64,000 bases of DNA from Flectonema sp. DT1601 (GCA_964019425.1 OZ025823.1:372001-436000), one strand, 5' to 3'; positions 1 to 10,415 are shown, counted from the stretch's first letter. Notes: a model not told the origin generated them from the letters alone. Numbers and translations: made by a program.

Positions 1-1610
1 CAAGTGCTAGTGGGTGTGCCATCACATTGGAATTGAGCACCACTACAAGCTTCATAGCCTGTGCAGCGAAGGCCACAGTTTCCGTTTGGACAATCGATCG
101 ATATCGAGTTACAGGTTTGCTGGGCACGACATTGGACATAAGTCTTTCCTGTGCTGGGGTTCGGAACAGTTACTGTTGCCGATTTACAAGCGGAATTTGA
201 TGTACCGCAATCAAGATTACAGTTTCCACTAGATGGACATTTTAAATTCAAATTACGGCATTCAGATGATCCAGATCCGCTACATTCATTCCTACAATCA
301 GCATTGAGAGGACATGAAAGACTACTACCCATACAGGATTTATATTGAGCACATTGCCGCTTTAAAAAACCACCGTCAGGCTGTGATGTCACTACTTGTT
401 GTTCACAAGAACTATCTCCGTCACAATTTAAATTACAAGACCCCATTGATGGACAACTAATATTTGAATTCTTACACGTAGTGGAACCCAAACACAGTAA
501 AGTCAGGTTGCCTGTACCGCCGCTGTCTATCATATCAATATCTTCGCAGGCTTCGAAACCGATGCAAGTTGCTTTGCAGGTGCCACTACCAGAAGGACAA
601 TGTTGATTTACTTCCTTACATGTTTGAGAAGCTCTGCATTGTAAATCAAAATTTCCTGTTGTTCCTCCCGTGAATTTTGCGCCTTTGCAAGAAGGAGAAC
701 CCTCGCATTTGACAATACAGCTTCCGGAATCTGAGCAAGTAGAAGAAGTACCCTTACATGATCCACTCGTCTTACAAATTACTAACATGTCTCCAGTTCT
801 GACTGCTGAAAATGAATTTATTTGGCTTATGGTTGCTGCTTCACAACTGTTACCTCCGTCGCAATTTACTGTACACATATTCGTTTCAGGACATTTGATA
901 GCTCCTCCTTTGCAAGACTTGTCTGCTGCACAAGTAAGATGTAATTCCCCATTAGCTGACGTACCTTGACTAATGTCAATATCAAGGCATGATGAAGCTC
1001 CGACGCAGTTTACAATACAACTTGCATCGGTTGGGCACTCGATTTCCATATTTGTACAGGATTCATAATTATTACAAAGCACGTTAAACTCTCCAGTTGA
1101 CGGTGCTCTTCTCCTTAAATGGATTCCATCGCAGGCATTACTTGATTCACAGTTTATGTCACAAAGTGCTTCACCCGGACATGTTACATCAACAAGATTA
1201 CAACTGCTCGTACTTGAGCATGTCAGCTCCAATATACCCTGAGAGGCAGGAGGCTGATTAATAATCATGTTTTCACATGAGTTAGCACTTTGGCATATAA
1301 TTTCACATTTTTCTGTTGAAGGACAGTTTACGATCATATTTCTACAGGCTCCGTTTGAACACTTTACTAAGCAGGTTTGTCCTTGAGCACAATCTACCCG
1401 CATACCTTCGCAAGCATTTTGTGCAGTACACTCAATAGTACTTGCGGCCATGGTATTGGCAGTTGCAACGCAAGCACCCGAGCAGGCAGTAGCACCACCA
1501 CCACATGTTAATGTTGAATCGGTTGCTGCAAAAACAGCGTTTGGGCAATCAGCCGGTGTCACGGCCCCCGAAATGACTACCATCGCTACAAGAATTATCG
1601 CCCGTAACAT
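1..1610 (-). CDS. Secreted/surface Cys-rich tandem-repeat protein, 3' end outside window
   Basis: An open frame without stops runs from the ATG at 1610 to the left edge, about 536 codons. The N-terminus (MLRAIILVAMVVISGAVTPA) is a signal peptide. The rest is a tandem array of short Cys-rich units, each with patterns such as CPS..C.I.C.G..SC and C.N...CP, spaced about 15-20 residues between Cys pairs. Small polar residues (Ser, Gly, Asn, Thr) dominate. I know this style from large protist surface or matrix proteins, but I cannot assign a family. The regular Cys spacing suggests disulfide-stapled beta-helix-like turns (inference). No membrane segment is seen in the part present; an anchor could lie beyond the window. 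A TTTTTCAG acceptor-like site lies 67 bases upstream of the ATG (1678-1680). Confidence 0.8.
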   Translation of the reverse strand, partial: MLRAIILVAMVVISGAVTPADCPNAVFAATDSTLTCGGGATACSGACVATANTMAASTIECTAQNACEGMRVDCAQGQTCLVKCSNGACRNMIVNCPSTEKCEIICQSANSCENMIINQPPASQGILELTCSSTSSCNLVDVTCPGEALCDINCESSNACDGIHLRRRAPSTGEFNVLCNNYESCTNMEIECPTDASCIVNCVGASSCLDIDISQGTSANGELHLTCAADKSCKGGAIKCPETNMCTVNCDGGNSCEAATISQINSFSAVRTGDMLVICKTSGSCKGTSSTCSDSGSCIVKCEGSPSCKGAKFTGGTTGNFDLQCRASQTCKEVNQHCPSGSGTCKATCIGFEACEDIDMIDSGGTGNLTLLCLGSTTCKNSNISCPSMGSCNLNCDGDSSCEQQVVTSQPDGGFLKRQCAQYKSCMGSSLSCPLNADCRNECSGSGSSECRNLNLKCPSSGNCNLDCGTSNSACKSATVTVPNPSTGKTYVQCRAQQTCNSISIDCPNGNCGLRCTGYEACSGAQFQCDGTPTST

Positions 1611-2415
1611 TTTTGCTTTTGCTTTTTTCTTTTTTTTTCCCCTCCTCCTTATTTCCTTTTCCCCCCCACCTTCTGATCTGAAAAATAAATAAGTTTTTTC
1701 CCCCACGATTGCCTGTTTTTTCTGCTTTTCACAACATGTCGTGGTCCGACCACAGAATACTATATGAACTACCTGGTAGGTCCTACGAAATAAAATTTCC
1801 AAAAACAAAATTTTTAAAAAAAAATAAACAAATAAAAATAGGAACCATTAATCCTCCGGGAGGGGTTAGGGTATCTTATGAACGATATTAATAACGCTAA
1901 GTTACTAAGCGAAAAAAAAGGTATACTTTTTCTTATTCAGTGCAGCGTATTTGTTCTTTAATTACGTCTTCGCTAATGAAATGGTAAACTTATTGTTTTA
2001 GTAAAGCAGTAAAGGTTGAGAACAGATACGAAGGGAATCACCTCTCTGATAAGGCATTATATTTTACCACAAGCTGATGAAGTGATATTTTTTTTTCCGG
2101 TGCAATTATCTTTTTTTAAGGCTAGTTTATTAAGTTGGTCATTACTATTTTACTGGGGAGGGGAATAAAGAAGAAGAAAAAAAAAAAAAGAAGGGGGGGA
2201 AAAAAAAAAAAAACAAAGCCTGACTCGAATCTACCTACTAAATTACCCTTTTTTCAAAATTATTTTTATTCTATCTAACTTACTGCAATTGAACGGCATT
2301 TTTTCCCTTTTTCATACATAAAAATTATTTTATTGTTAAGCCATCATTGAAATACTTCAGAGAGCGGACTGGTCGGAAAATGATCTCCAGATTTCGTATC
2401 GTCATCACTCTGTTG
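1611..2415. other. Intergenic spacer, AT-rich
   Basis: This stretch holds the leader of the Cys-rich gene (T/C-rich on the plus strand at 1611-1675) and poly-A/poly-G runs near 2170-2215. I see no gene, RNA or repeat in it. Confidence 0.5.
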
Positions 2416-3771
2416 TTAGATTATTAGGGGACTGAATAGAGATACTACAAATGAATACCTATGTTTACATACATTCGGAACAGACTCGTTTCCTGTTAAC
2501 GGAAAGCGGGGGAACAAAGAAATATGATCCGCTGACGGAGTTGGGTTGGTTGCAGGTGTTGCTGGAACTGATTGCAAATTTCGAAAATTTGTTACAGAAG
2601 GAGAAAACGCAGGGGGATCCAAAAAATTATGAAGACAGAGTTCAGCCTCCCAACGATCTACAGGAACCTTACACACTTCATTAGACCAAGTTGTTGGATC
2701 TAAGAAGTTAAAAACAATTGGAAGCAATCCCTTCGATGGAACAATATCTTGAGGTGCCAGCGTACTTCTCTTTCTCACTCCTAAATTCATCTTCCTACGT
2801 AATCTAAACGGCAACCTTACATTGAGCGATTTTCCATTTTTTATTCCTTCACCCTTTTCGCGTGTTCGATGCGGACTTTCTTTGTCCACTTCACTAGCAG
2901 TCGGGGAATAATGCATCCCATTAACAACTATTAATATAGGTGCTCTTACTGCAGTATAACTTATTAATGATAAAGCAGATACTGCTATTAGTGTTTGGTA
3001 ATATGATATTCCCGTCTGATTAGAATCTACGGACAGCAAGGGTTTCACGTTTGATATAACGACGGTTCGAGATGGAGGAGGTGCAGTGGGAATTGGTTTT
3101 TCAGAGGGAGTCGAACTGGGAGCGGGTTCAACACGAATGGGTTTAGTACCATCAAAGACTTTTTCTCCACAACGTGCGACCGGAACTGGTGGTCTGGGAA
3201 AACCTGTCATACCAGGAGGTTGATAATTACGAGCAGCACGATTTCGATTATAAGAACTCGTGTAATTGGTACTAGAGGACCTACCGCTTATACATGAACT
3301 TCCAAAGGTATTAGCTGAGGAGGCATCACTGTCGTTATCAAAAGCATGTTTCTTACTACGAACATTCTTCCTTGATACTGTAGCCTTGGATCTTTCTTCA
3401 GTAGCATTGTATCCGAGTGATGCTTCTGTTTCCCCACGTTCACGCATCTTATCAATGAAATATTGTCTTGTCCATTGAGCTAAATGAAATAGATCTTGTC
3501 GTCGCTTTTCTATTACATTTGCGAGAACGAACTCCTTGTCGATTTGAAGTTTCTGCAGGGTCTGTTGTAATATTTTAAAATTTTGAGCTTTTTGATGAAT
3601 ACTGTCCGCCTCGATATAGGTTCTCGACATATTAACAGATTCAGGATGTAATACGTGAAAGATCTGAACCAATGCTACTCCGTTATTCAAATCAGTTATT
3701 TGATTGTAGTCAAAGTTAAGAAGCTCATTCACCCATTTCAGGAGGTCCATCGTTACCTTTGCACGCTGCAT
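2416..3771 (-). CDS. EB1-type calponin-homology domain protein lacking a recognisable EBH domain
   Basis: 451 residues from the ATG at 3771. Residues about 8-112 match the EB1/RP family CH domain: a DLLKWVNELL start, a central AQNFKILQQTL helix equivalent to the QNFKILQ helix of EB1, and a final DLFHLAQWTRQYFID helix. That fold binds the microtubule lattice at growing plus ends. Residues about 115-240 are Ser/Arg/Pro-rich and basic. A hydrophobic stretch (about 255-280) and a basic tail follow. I see no C-terminal EBH coiled coil or EEY/F tail, so partner recruitment must differ from canonical EB1. A GTATGT at 2472 and CAG at 2432 could form a 41-base terminal intron giving a slightly different C-terminus. 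No clear acceptor is seen just before this ATG. Confidence 0.75.
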   Translation of the reverse strand: MQRAKVTMDLLKWVNELLNFDYNQITDLNNGVALVQIFHVLHPESVNMSRTYIEADSIHQKAQNFKILQQTLQKLQIDKEFVLANVIEKRRQDLFHLAQWTRQYFIDKMRERGETEASLGYNATEERSKATVSRKNVRSKKHAFDNDSDASSANTFGSSCISGRSSSTNYTSSYNRNRAARNYQPPGMTGFPRPPVPVARCGEKVFDGTKPIRVEPAPSSTPSEKPIPTAPPPSRTVVISNVKPLLSVDSNQTGISYYQTLIAVSALSLISYTAVRAPILIVVNGMHYSPTASEVDKESPHRTREKGEGIKNGKSLNVRLPFRLRRKMNLGVRKRSTLAPQDIVPSKGLLPIVFNFLDPTTWSNEVCKVPVDRWEAELCLHNFLDPPAFSPSVTNFRNLQSVPATPATNPTPSADHISLFPRFPLTGNESVPNVCKHRYSFVVSLFSPLII

Positions 3772-4529
3772 GATATAAATTTAATGAACATATATTGTGG
3801 GATGAGAACTATGTTCACTGCTGAGGGAAAAAATAACATCAGGAAACTGACACATTCACGATTTACTGAACTTGGTGTATTATGATGAGGGAGAAGTTGT
3901 TTAATGAATACATGATTCCTATTTGTTTCTATTAAACTGTGATAAGAAGAAAATGTGTTAAATTTTCAAATTTAAAAACAATAAAAAAAAAAAAAAAAAA
4001 TACAAAAAAACCAAGCCTAACAAAATTATTTAAATTAATAGCAGGGGAGAGAGAGGATGATTGGAGAACCAAAAATTGTTGTTGTTGTTGTTTTTATTTT
4101 TTTTTATTTTGGGAATAAACTCTAAAAAAAATAACATGATGAGTTCTTACGAAGCACATTTATGACATGCAATGCACAAATCAGATAAAGCGAAAACGCT
4201 ATATAAATACATTCCTATGGAGCAGAAAACTTGCTTTTTAAACGCAGAAATTTGAGAAAATGAGTTTTTTTTTTTTTTTTTTGGGAAAATTTTCAAAGCT
4301 CTGCAAGCAAGGAAGGGGTGTTGGGGAAGGATATCTAAATCACGAACAGTAACAAATTATTTATTTATTAGATTTTTTTTTTTTTTTTTAGATTTCGATT
4401 TGACCAAGAAAAAAAATGAAGACACAGCCTTCCCTTCATTGGTAGAAATCTCAGACGATTCGACAGAATAATTTATTAATGGAAACAACAAGGTGAAAGG
4501 ATCTTTGTGTTTCTTTAGACAGACGGATT
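3772..4529. other. Intergenic spacer
   Basis: AT-rich with T runs near 4265-4285 and 4373-4390. I see no gene or structured RNA. Confidence 0.5.
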
Positions 4530-6158
4530 TCACATAACTCTTTTTCGCATTTGCATAAGTCGCTCTGATCTGGCTTCTTGAAGCTGTGCTTTAAGCTGTT
4601 CTAACCTGCTTGATTCTTCTGTTGCTTTCCAACGAGGTTTCGAATCACTCGGGTAATCTCTTTCTCTATCTCGATCAATATCTATTCGTTCATTTCTCTC
4701 TGACAGGCTTGAAGAAACAGAAGGATTCCGTCTGTGGGTGACAACAGGTTCACGTCTTCGAGACATTATACTGCGAAGTTCATTATTGCCACTGTTGGTG
4801 CTTTGACTACTTTCACCTGCTGGATATCCGCCGTTGGCATCGCTGGAAAAAGAGTTTCTACGAGAGCCAGATTCACGATGAATAATATTAGAAGACGTAG
4901 CGGAAACACCACGATGAGGAGGTTGACGTTGATAGTCAGTAGATTCCCATTCTTTACGAGATGGTGTTCTAGAACGATGATCAACAACACTACCAGACCT
5001 TCTTGAATAGTTATCCGAGTCGTAGCCACCTCTTTCTGATGAACCAGATCGATGAAAGGAATGTCTTCCGTCTTTAACACTTTGAGTTTCTCTTTCAAAA
5101 GGATCTCTTCTATGATGTCTCGGTGGTTTTTGTGAACCTGCACTTGACTTTTCCCATTTATGACCATCTCTTGGGTCCCATGAAAGTTTTCCCAACTGCT
5201 CTCTTTGTTCCTCAACTAGTGAAAGTAGATTATCGTTTTCCTGTTGCTTCTCAGTCAACAACTTCTGCTGCAACTGTTCAACATTTTCTCGCTGACCGAC
5301 AGTTTGTTGCATTCCGTTGAGTTGTTTATTAAGAGATTCAATTTGTTTGTTTCTCGCTATTAATAAGTCTTTTTGTGTGGCAACCAAATCTTTAAGTTGG
5401 GCGGCGTCTTCGTCCTTCGCTTTAAAGAATTTTAACTCTTCCTGTAATGCTGCTATGCTGTCTTCGTATCGGTGTTTCATCTGTTCGATATGTCTTGGTG
5501 AGTGTTCTAGTTTCTGTTTGTATTCATCAAGTGCACGTCTTGTCGTTATCAATTCATCTTTTGTATTGTGAACGTTTTCTTCTAGGATACGTGTTTTATC
5601 AATGCGTTGTTCGAGGTCTCTGTGAAGTTGTTTTATCTTTTGATCTTTCTCTGAATTCAGTTCCAGTGCCGCAGCGAGATCGTCCTCAAGAGCTGACACC
5701 TGCTGGTTGTTTGGTTGCGCTCCTCGTAGTTTTTGTTCTAAATCGTCGTTTTCTTTTTCCATTTCACGAAGTGTTTCTCTAAGTCTACAAGCGTAGTTGT
5801 CTTGTTCACTTCGGTGCTCTTCAATTTCATTAACTCGTCTCCAGTGTTCGTCCCATAAGGCAGTCAGGTCATCGCTTCGCTTTTTTTCTAACATTTCAAC
5901 TTCTTCTCGATGAGTTTCTGTTTGATCTTCTAAGGCTTGTAGTAAATCTGAGACACGGGGATCCTCTCTTGTGGATGTGTCTGCCAGTTTCTTTGTTAAA
6001 TTATCGACTTCAGCACTTTGTTGATCAACCAGCCCCATCAGTTTTATCATCTCACCTGATGATTGCTGACGTTCTCTCGCTCGTTCCATCTTTTCATCTT
6101 CTAGTCTACTGCGAAGTCGTGTCCTCTCTGTTTCAACATTACTGTCTTCATAAGACAT
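4530..6158 (-). CDS. Coiled-coil protein with Ser/Arg-rich tail
   Basis: 542 residues from the ATG at 6158, directly preceded by a TTTTCCTAAACTCAG acceptor-like site so that the leader could be almost nil. Residues about 10-330 are nearly continuous heptad-type coiled coil rich in Glu, Lys, Gln and Leu. Residues about 335-510 are low-complexity Ser/Arg/His/Asp, like a disordered phospho-regulated segment. A short charged helix (about 512-540, EESSRLEQLKAQLQEARSER) closes the protein. The layout resembles centrosomal or axonemal scaffold proteins, but I recognise no named family. A structural role near microtubules is inferred from architecture and neighbours only. Confidence 0.7.
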   Translation of the reverse strand: MSYEDSNVETERTRLRSRLEDEKMERARERQQSSGEMIKLMGLVDQQSAEVDNLTKKLADTSTREDPRVSDLLQALEDQTETHREEVEMLEKKRSDDLTALWDEHWRRVNEIEEHRSEQDNYACRLRETLREMEKENDDLEQKLRGAQPNNQQVSALEDDLAAALELNSEKDQKIKQLHRDLEQRIDKTRILEENVHNTKDELITTRRALDEYKQKLEHSPRHIEQMKHRYEDSIAALQEELKFFKAKDEDAAQLKDLVATQKDLLIARNKQIESLNKQLNGMQQTVGQRENVEQLQQKLLTEKQQENDNLLSLVEEQREQLGKLSWDPRDGHKWEKSSAGSQKPPRHHRRDPFERETQSVKDGRHSFHRSGSSERGGYDSDNYSRRSGSVVDHRSRTPSRKEWESTDYQRQPPHRGVSATSSNIIHRESGSRRNSFSSDANGGYPAGESSQSTNSGNNELRSIMSRRREPVVTHRRNPSVSSSLSERNERIDIDRDRERDYPSDSKPRWKATEESSRLEQLKAQLQEARSERLMQMRKRVM

Positions 6159-6327
6159 CTGAGTTTAGGAAAATAGTGTTTATGTTTACATTTAAAAATA
6201 TAATATATTTCATCCAATCAATTTCGTGTAAGTTAGAAAACCAAAAGATATAAAATATGGATGGCAACAGGCAACACACGTGTAATATTAAAAGTTTAAT
6301 TAAATTGAGCTGAAGGGTTTCAATCAG

Positions 6328-8526
6328 CTATAAGTGCGGACTCCATATCGAATCACCGTTAAGGAATTGAGGAGCACCAGGTCCGTTTGGGTCCCATGAT
6401 CCAGGTATACCTACGGGGACATTAACAGCTGGCATGTTACCTGAACCAGTTAGGGCACTCATCGGAACAGCAGATACTATTACAGGTGGTCCTCGCATCG
6501 TAGCGTCTCGTCCTGCAACAATCTTAGCTCTGCGAGTGCCAGATGGTAACTTCCCCATTCTGCTTCCCTGCTGTTGAGTGCTGTCACCTGCTCCTGATTT
6601 CCGACTGCTTGCTCCCATTCCTTGTTTCGAGGAATTAGAACCAGTAGTTGATTTATTAGTTTGGTCAGCTGAACCATTACCTGAAGTCCCTCCTGCTCTT
6701 TGATGGGTGCCGCCCGACGGATTACCTGGACGGCCTCCAGAGTTGCCAGTCTGACTTCCTGATGGATTGCCAGCCGGGTGTGAACCGCTTCCCGAGTTTC
6801 CAGTCTGACCTCCCGACTGATTGCCAGTCGGGTGTGAACCGCCTCCAGAGTTGCCAGTCTGACTTCCTGATGGATTGCCAGTCGGGTGTGAACCGCTTCC
6901 CGAGTTTCCAGTCTGACCTCCCGACTGATTGCCAGCCGGGTGTGAACCGCCTCCAGAGTTGCCAGTCTGACTTCCTGATGGATTGCCAGCCCGCTGTGAA
7001 CCACTTCCAGAGTTGCCAGCCTGATGTGGACCACCAGTTCTCGACTGGTGCTGGTAGTGCTGTGAATGAGAGGGATCATGACCGCTGGTAAATGTCTGTT
7101 CTCCTCTAGCACTTCCAGAAGGGTCGTGATAACCGGATTGACTATGACCAGTCCCCTGCTGTGATGAACTGTGATCGTCTTGTGTACTATTCGGAGTTGC
7201 ATGATGTAACGGATTACCAGAGAATCCCGAAGCACGCGTACTTTCAGAACCTTTTTGATGTCCATGTTGGCTTCTTGAGTGAGGATCATAACTGTCGGTG
7301 AAGGTCGTTTGCTTCCCCGTGTGGGTGCCACCTGAAGGGTCGTGATAACCGGATTCATGTTGTGGTTCACTTCTGTTAGTCTCTTGTTGCCGTCCCGTCT
7401 TTTGATGTTGAGAAGGATCATAAGGAGGTGCGTTGTGAGGCTGACTTGAACTGTTATGGAATCCTGAATCAGTAGCATGCTGCTCATTGCCACCATTTCG
7501 ATTCCCCTGTGAATGGTGAGAGGGATTATAGCTGTGAGTGGATTCACTATGATGCTGCTGATTCTTTTCGCCACCAAATTCTGTCTTTTTGAAATCGTTT
7601 CCTGAGTGTTGAGAAGGGTCATAGTTGTGAGTAAAGCTTCCCTCACCTCTTCCATGTGTACTTCCTGAAGGGTCATGGTATCCAGACTGCTGTCCACCGC
7701 TGGATTCCGCTTCCTGATGATGACCTCGTCGGGACGAGCTACCAGAGGGATGATAACCAGACTGCTGTGTATCCTCAGTGTGATGTCCAAAACCATTTGA
7801 CTCCTGACCTCCTCCTGATTTACCACCTGAAGGATGTTGAGCTGTCTGTTGGTGATGGTTACCTTGACGGCGTTGAGAAGGATCATGACCGTGAGTGAAA
7901 TTAGTCTCACCCCTTGCATGTGAACCTGAGGGATCGAAATATCCAGATTCGTCACCCTTCGTTGTTTGTTGCTGGTGATGTCCCTGGGAAGCATCTGCGG
8001 TGTGATTCGAAGAATTATGTTGTCTGCTACCCGCATCAGTACCTGTTTCTCTATTATGATGAGATTCAGAAGGATCATAAGAGTCAGTAAACTTTGCCCC
8101 ACCTTGTTGATGAGTATTACCTGAAGGATCATGATACCCTGAGTGATGTCTTGTACTCTCATGATGTGAATCAGACTGATTAGTTGTTTGAGAAGGATCA
8201 AAGTAACCATCATGTGTACTGTGTTGTTCTTGATGATGATGACCACTGTTTGATGTATGAGTCGTATGGTGATTAGAATCTGTTGAAGGATCAAACGAAT
8301 CAGCTGGACTCTTGTGAGATGTTCTTGAACCAGAAGGATCAAAGAAACCATGAGTACCTCCAACTCTTTCACTACAATGACTTGATGAGTTGGTTGAATG
8401 ATGTCCTGATCCATGACTCGACTCATTACCCGGTTTGAACCACTTTAACGCATGCTTATGATGTTTTGCACTATTATGCCAATGATGAGCTGGTGCCCAT
8501 GCCAATAGATGTGCTCCGTTAGGCAT
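6328..8526 (-). CDS. His/Gly/Ser-rich DPS-repeat protein
   Basis: 732 residues from the ATG at 8526, with a CTTAAACAG acceptor-like site 11 bases upstream. After a short start rich in His and Trp, the protein is almost entirely repeats of loose units containing (F/Y/H)DPS(G/Q), often inside SGYHDPSGS or FT..YDPSQ. I count about 15 such DPS-type motifs. Residues about 500-600 change to a 36-residue Gly/Ser/Asn repeat. The C-terminus (about 670-732) is less repetitive and ends with Pro/Gly-rich sequence. There is no signal peptide or membrane segment. The very high His content suggests metal binding or pH-dependent assembly, and the composition suggests a disordered, phase-separating protein. 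Both are inference. No family recognised. Confidence 0.7.
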   Translation of the reverse strand: MPNGAHLLAWAPAHHWHNSAKHHKHALKWFKPGNESSHGSGHHSTNSSSHCSERVGGTHGFFDPSGSRTSHKSPADSFDPSTDSNHHTTHTSNSGHHHQEQHSTHDGYFDPSQTTNQSDSHHESTRHHSGYHDPSGNTHQQGGAKFTDSYDPSESHHNRETGTDAGSRQHNSSNHTADASQGHHQQQTTKGDESGYFDPSGSHARGETNFTHGHDPSQRRQGNHHQQTAQHPSGGKSGGGQESNGFGHHTEDTQQSGYHPSGSSSRRGHHQEAESSGGQQSGYHDPSGSTHGRGEGSFTHNYDPSQHSGNDFKKTEFGGEKNQQHHSESTHSYNPSHHSQGNRNGGNEQHATDSGFHNSSSQPHNAPPYDPSQHQKTGRQQETNRSEPQHESGYHDPSGGTHTGKQTTFTDSYDPHSRSQHGHQKGSESTRASGFSGNPLHHATPNSTQDDHSSSQQGTGHSQSGYHDPSGSARGEQTFTSGHDPSHSQHYQHQSRTGGPHQAGNSGSGSQRAGNPSGSQTGNSGGGSHPAGNQSGGQTGNSGSGSHPTGNPSGSQTGNSGGGSHPTGNQSGGQTGNSGSGSHPAGNPSGSQTGNSGGRPGNPSGGTHQRAGGTSGNGSADQTNKSTTGSNSSKQGMGASSRKSGAGDSTQQQGSRMGKLPSGTRRAKIVAGRDATMRGPPVIVSAVPMSALTGSGNMPAVNVPVGIPGSWDPNGPGAPQFLNGDSIWSPHL
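6735..7015 (-). repeat. In-frame minisatellite, period about 108 bp
   Basis: About two and a half copies of a 108-bp unit, encoding 36 residues alternating GNSGGGSHP(T/A)GNQSGGQT and GNSGSGSHP(T/A)GNPSGSQT. Copies differ by a few point changes (for example Ala/Thr alternation), so the array is recent and probably length-variable between strains. Confidence 0.85.
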
Positions 8527-9422
8527 TCTTAACAGACCTGTTTAAGTATTAATTACTTCCCTTCCTCATCATCTATGTAATAAAACGAACTGTGTGAAAA
8601 AAAGAATAAAATAAAACATATCTGAGAGAAACAATCTCATAAGGATTCATTTGCAATAATAGAATACACGTTAAGAGAGTGTGCATTGGAAACAAAAACG
8701 AAAAAGAACTATATAAAACCGTTGCTTGGTATGAATGTATTTCATACCATATATTCCTCGCAAAACTACACGATACGATAAACGTGAGTACTTCTATAGC
8801 TGACAATATAATACAACAGAAAAGATCATTACCTTACATGAAATCTTAAATGATTTTACGACTACGACAATTGAAAAAAGAACAGAAAAACCCAATCAGT
8901 GAAGAAAGTGCGAAATCCCGACTTTTTTCCGAAAATTAAATTTGAAAAAAAAAAAGGGGAGTGAAAAAAAAAAAAAAAAAAAAAAAAAATTCATATTTCT
9001 TGATCCAGAAAAAAATCCTTCTTCCTGTTTATAAGTAAACGGTTTTTATAAATCTGAATATTTTTGGTCGATGCAAAAAAAAAAAAATATATATATTTGC
9101 AAATGCCCAAAAATACCAGAACGGCGCCAGATTCATTCACACTTCAATTACGCTTGCCCGTCCAAGGCAGCTGAAGAAGTGGTTATCTGTTACCAGCCTT
9201 CAGGTACTAGATTCTATTTCGACGTATCAAACCAGTCATTTTGTTGATTCTCAACGCAAGAAGAAATAATTTTCAAGTACACCGAATAGCAATGTGTCCT
9301 CCGTGTTGTTTGTTTTTCTTTGGTTGTTTATATTAGATTTTTTTTTTTGAATTGAAGCATTTTTTTTTTTTTTTTTTTTTCGCGTAATCAGAAAATTCGG
9401 CGATGGCTTATTTTTATATTCC
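8527..9422. other. Intergenic spacer
   Basis: AT-rich, with A runs at about 8944-8989 and T runs at about 9339-9380. No open frame here has coding character. A moderately GC-richer patch near 9120-9180 has no recognisable feature. Confidence 0.45.
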
Positions 9423-10415
9423 TTACTGAATTACCTCTTTAGGGGAAAATGAAGGCTCCGAGGCGCATGAAATCTTACATCCATTCGGTATTCGTTTTCT
9501 CATGCTCATAAACCCAGAAGACTCTTCACATATTAAGGGGTTAACAATCTCTCGTACATCAGCTTTTGATATGACGACTTCCATGTCTCCAGTTCCTGAG
9601 ACGATGCACATTCCTCCAGGTAGAGAGGAAATAATTTCACCCCTCTGCCACCCATCACCATTCCTAAACTCAATATTACAGCTACCAGATTTATGATCAA
9701 ATTTATCTTCTGCTTCATGAAAGCCTTGATGTTGATGTTGATGTTCATAATTCCTCTCCGCCATTTGCTTTCTTGCTTCCCGACGTTGTTCATTTGCAAG
9801 TAAGACATCTCTTGTTTGTTTGTTTGCCAATTCTCTCGCTTGAATATTCGTATCCTTCTGACAATGATGTCTATAAAGACAGTAAGCAGTCGCAATAAGA
9901 GCTAATATTACAAGTATGCCAGCTATTAAAAATGATACATTACTGTCTTCTGAATCTTGTGGTGGCTCAGACGGTGGGTCAGGACAGCCACCACATGTCC
10001 ATGTAAGGGTGGATGCATTTGCTTGTTTAGAAACGTTAAAAACGATAACAGCGGTATCACCTCCAGTTCCAAAAGCAGGGTTTGATGTTCCGCATGCTGG
10101 AGCTCCAATAGTTCCGACTGTCGAGTTGGTAATAAGTGGTTTTATAGAAATAGAATTGCAAGTGTCACACGACTCTGGCATACCCGACAAGCAACCGGTT
10201 GTACTTCCCCATGTTAATACTGGTCTTTCGTCACAATTTATTTTAAAACACTGAACCTCAATTCCTCTATACAATAAGTCTTGTCTATTTATCGTACTGT
10301 TCCCCGGACATTGTCCAATCTGAGTACATGAAGTACACTTCGGATCACATTCAGCTGGTGACAATCCAAAAACAATATTTATTGTTGCTAACAAGCCACA
10401 CGTAAATAAAATCAT
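9423..10415 (-). CDS. Type I membrane protein with Cys-rich ectodomain and small beta-rich tail domain
   Basis: 330 residues. I chose the ATG at 10415 because it starts a clean signal peptide (MILFTCGLLATINIVFG); the frame opens 19 codons earlier at 10472. The ectodomain (about 20-165) has many Cys (CDPKCTSCTQIGQCPG near its start) and several N-glycosylation sequons. A single membrane helix follows (about 168-190, FLIAGILVILALIATAYCLY). The cytoplasmic part has a charged Arg/Glu/Gln helix and then a compact segment with NGDGWQRGEIISSLPGG and ADVREIV, reminiscent of Tudor/SH3-like barrels. That reading is tentative. A tiny upstream ORF (ATG at 10429) ends in a TGA overlapping the start codon. 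No family recognised; a surface receptor or adhesin is plausible. Confidence 0.7.
   Translation of the reverse strand: MILFTCGLLATINIVFGLSPAECDPKCTSCTQIGQCPGNSTINRQDLLYRGIEVQCFKINCDERPVLTWGSTTGCLSGMPESCDTCNSISIKPLITNSTVGTIGAPACGTSNPAFGTGGDTAVIVFNVSKQANASTLTWTCGGCPDPPSEPPQDSEDSNVSFLIAGILVILALIATAYCLYRHHCQKDTNIQARELANKQTRDVLLANEQRREARKQMAERNYEHQHQHQGFHEAEDKFDHKSGSCNIEFRNGDGWQRGEIISSLPGGMCIVSGTGDMEVVISKADVREIVNPLICEESSGFMSMRKRIPNGCKISCASEPSFSPKEVIQ

Noticed and set aside
6480-8426. Second minus-strand frame of 648 codons over the DPS-repeat gene
   Set aside because: Shadow of the true frame caused by repeat codon bias; no motif order and worse composition than the 732-residue frame.
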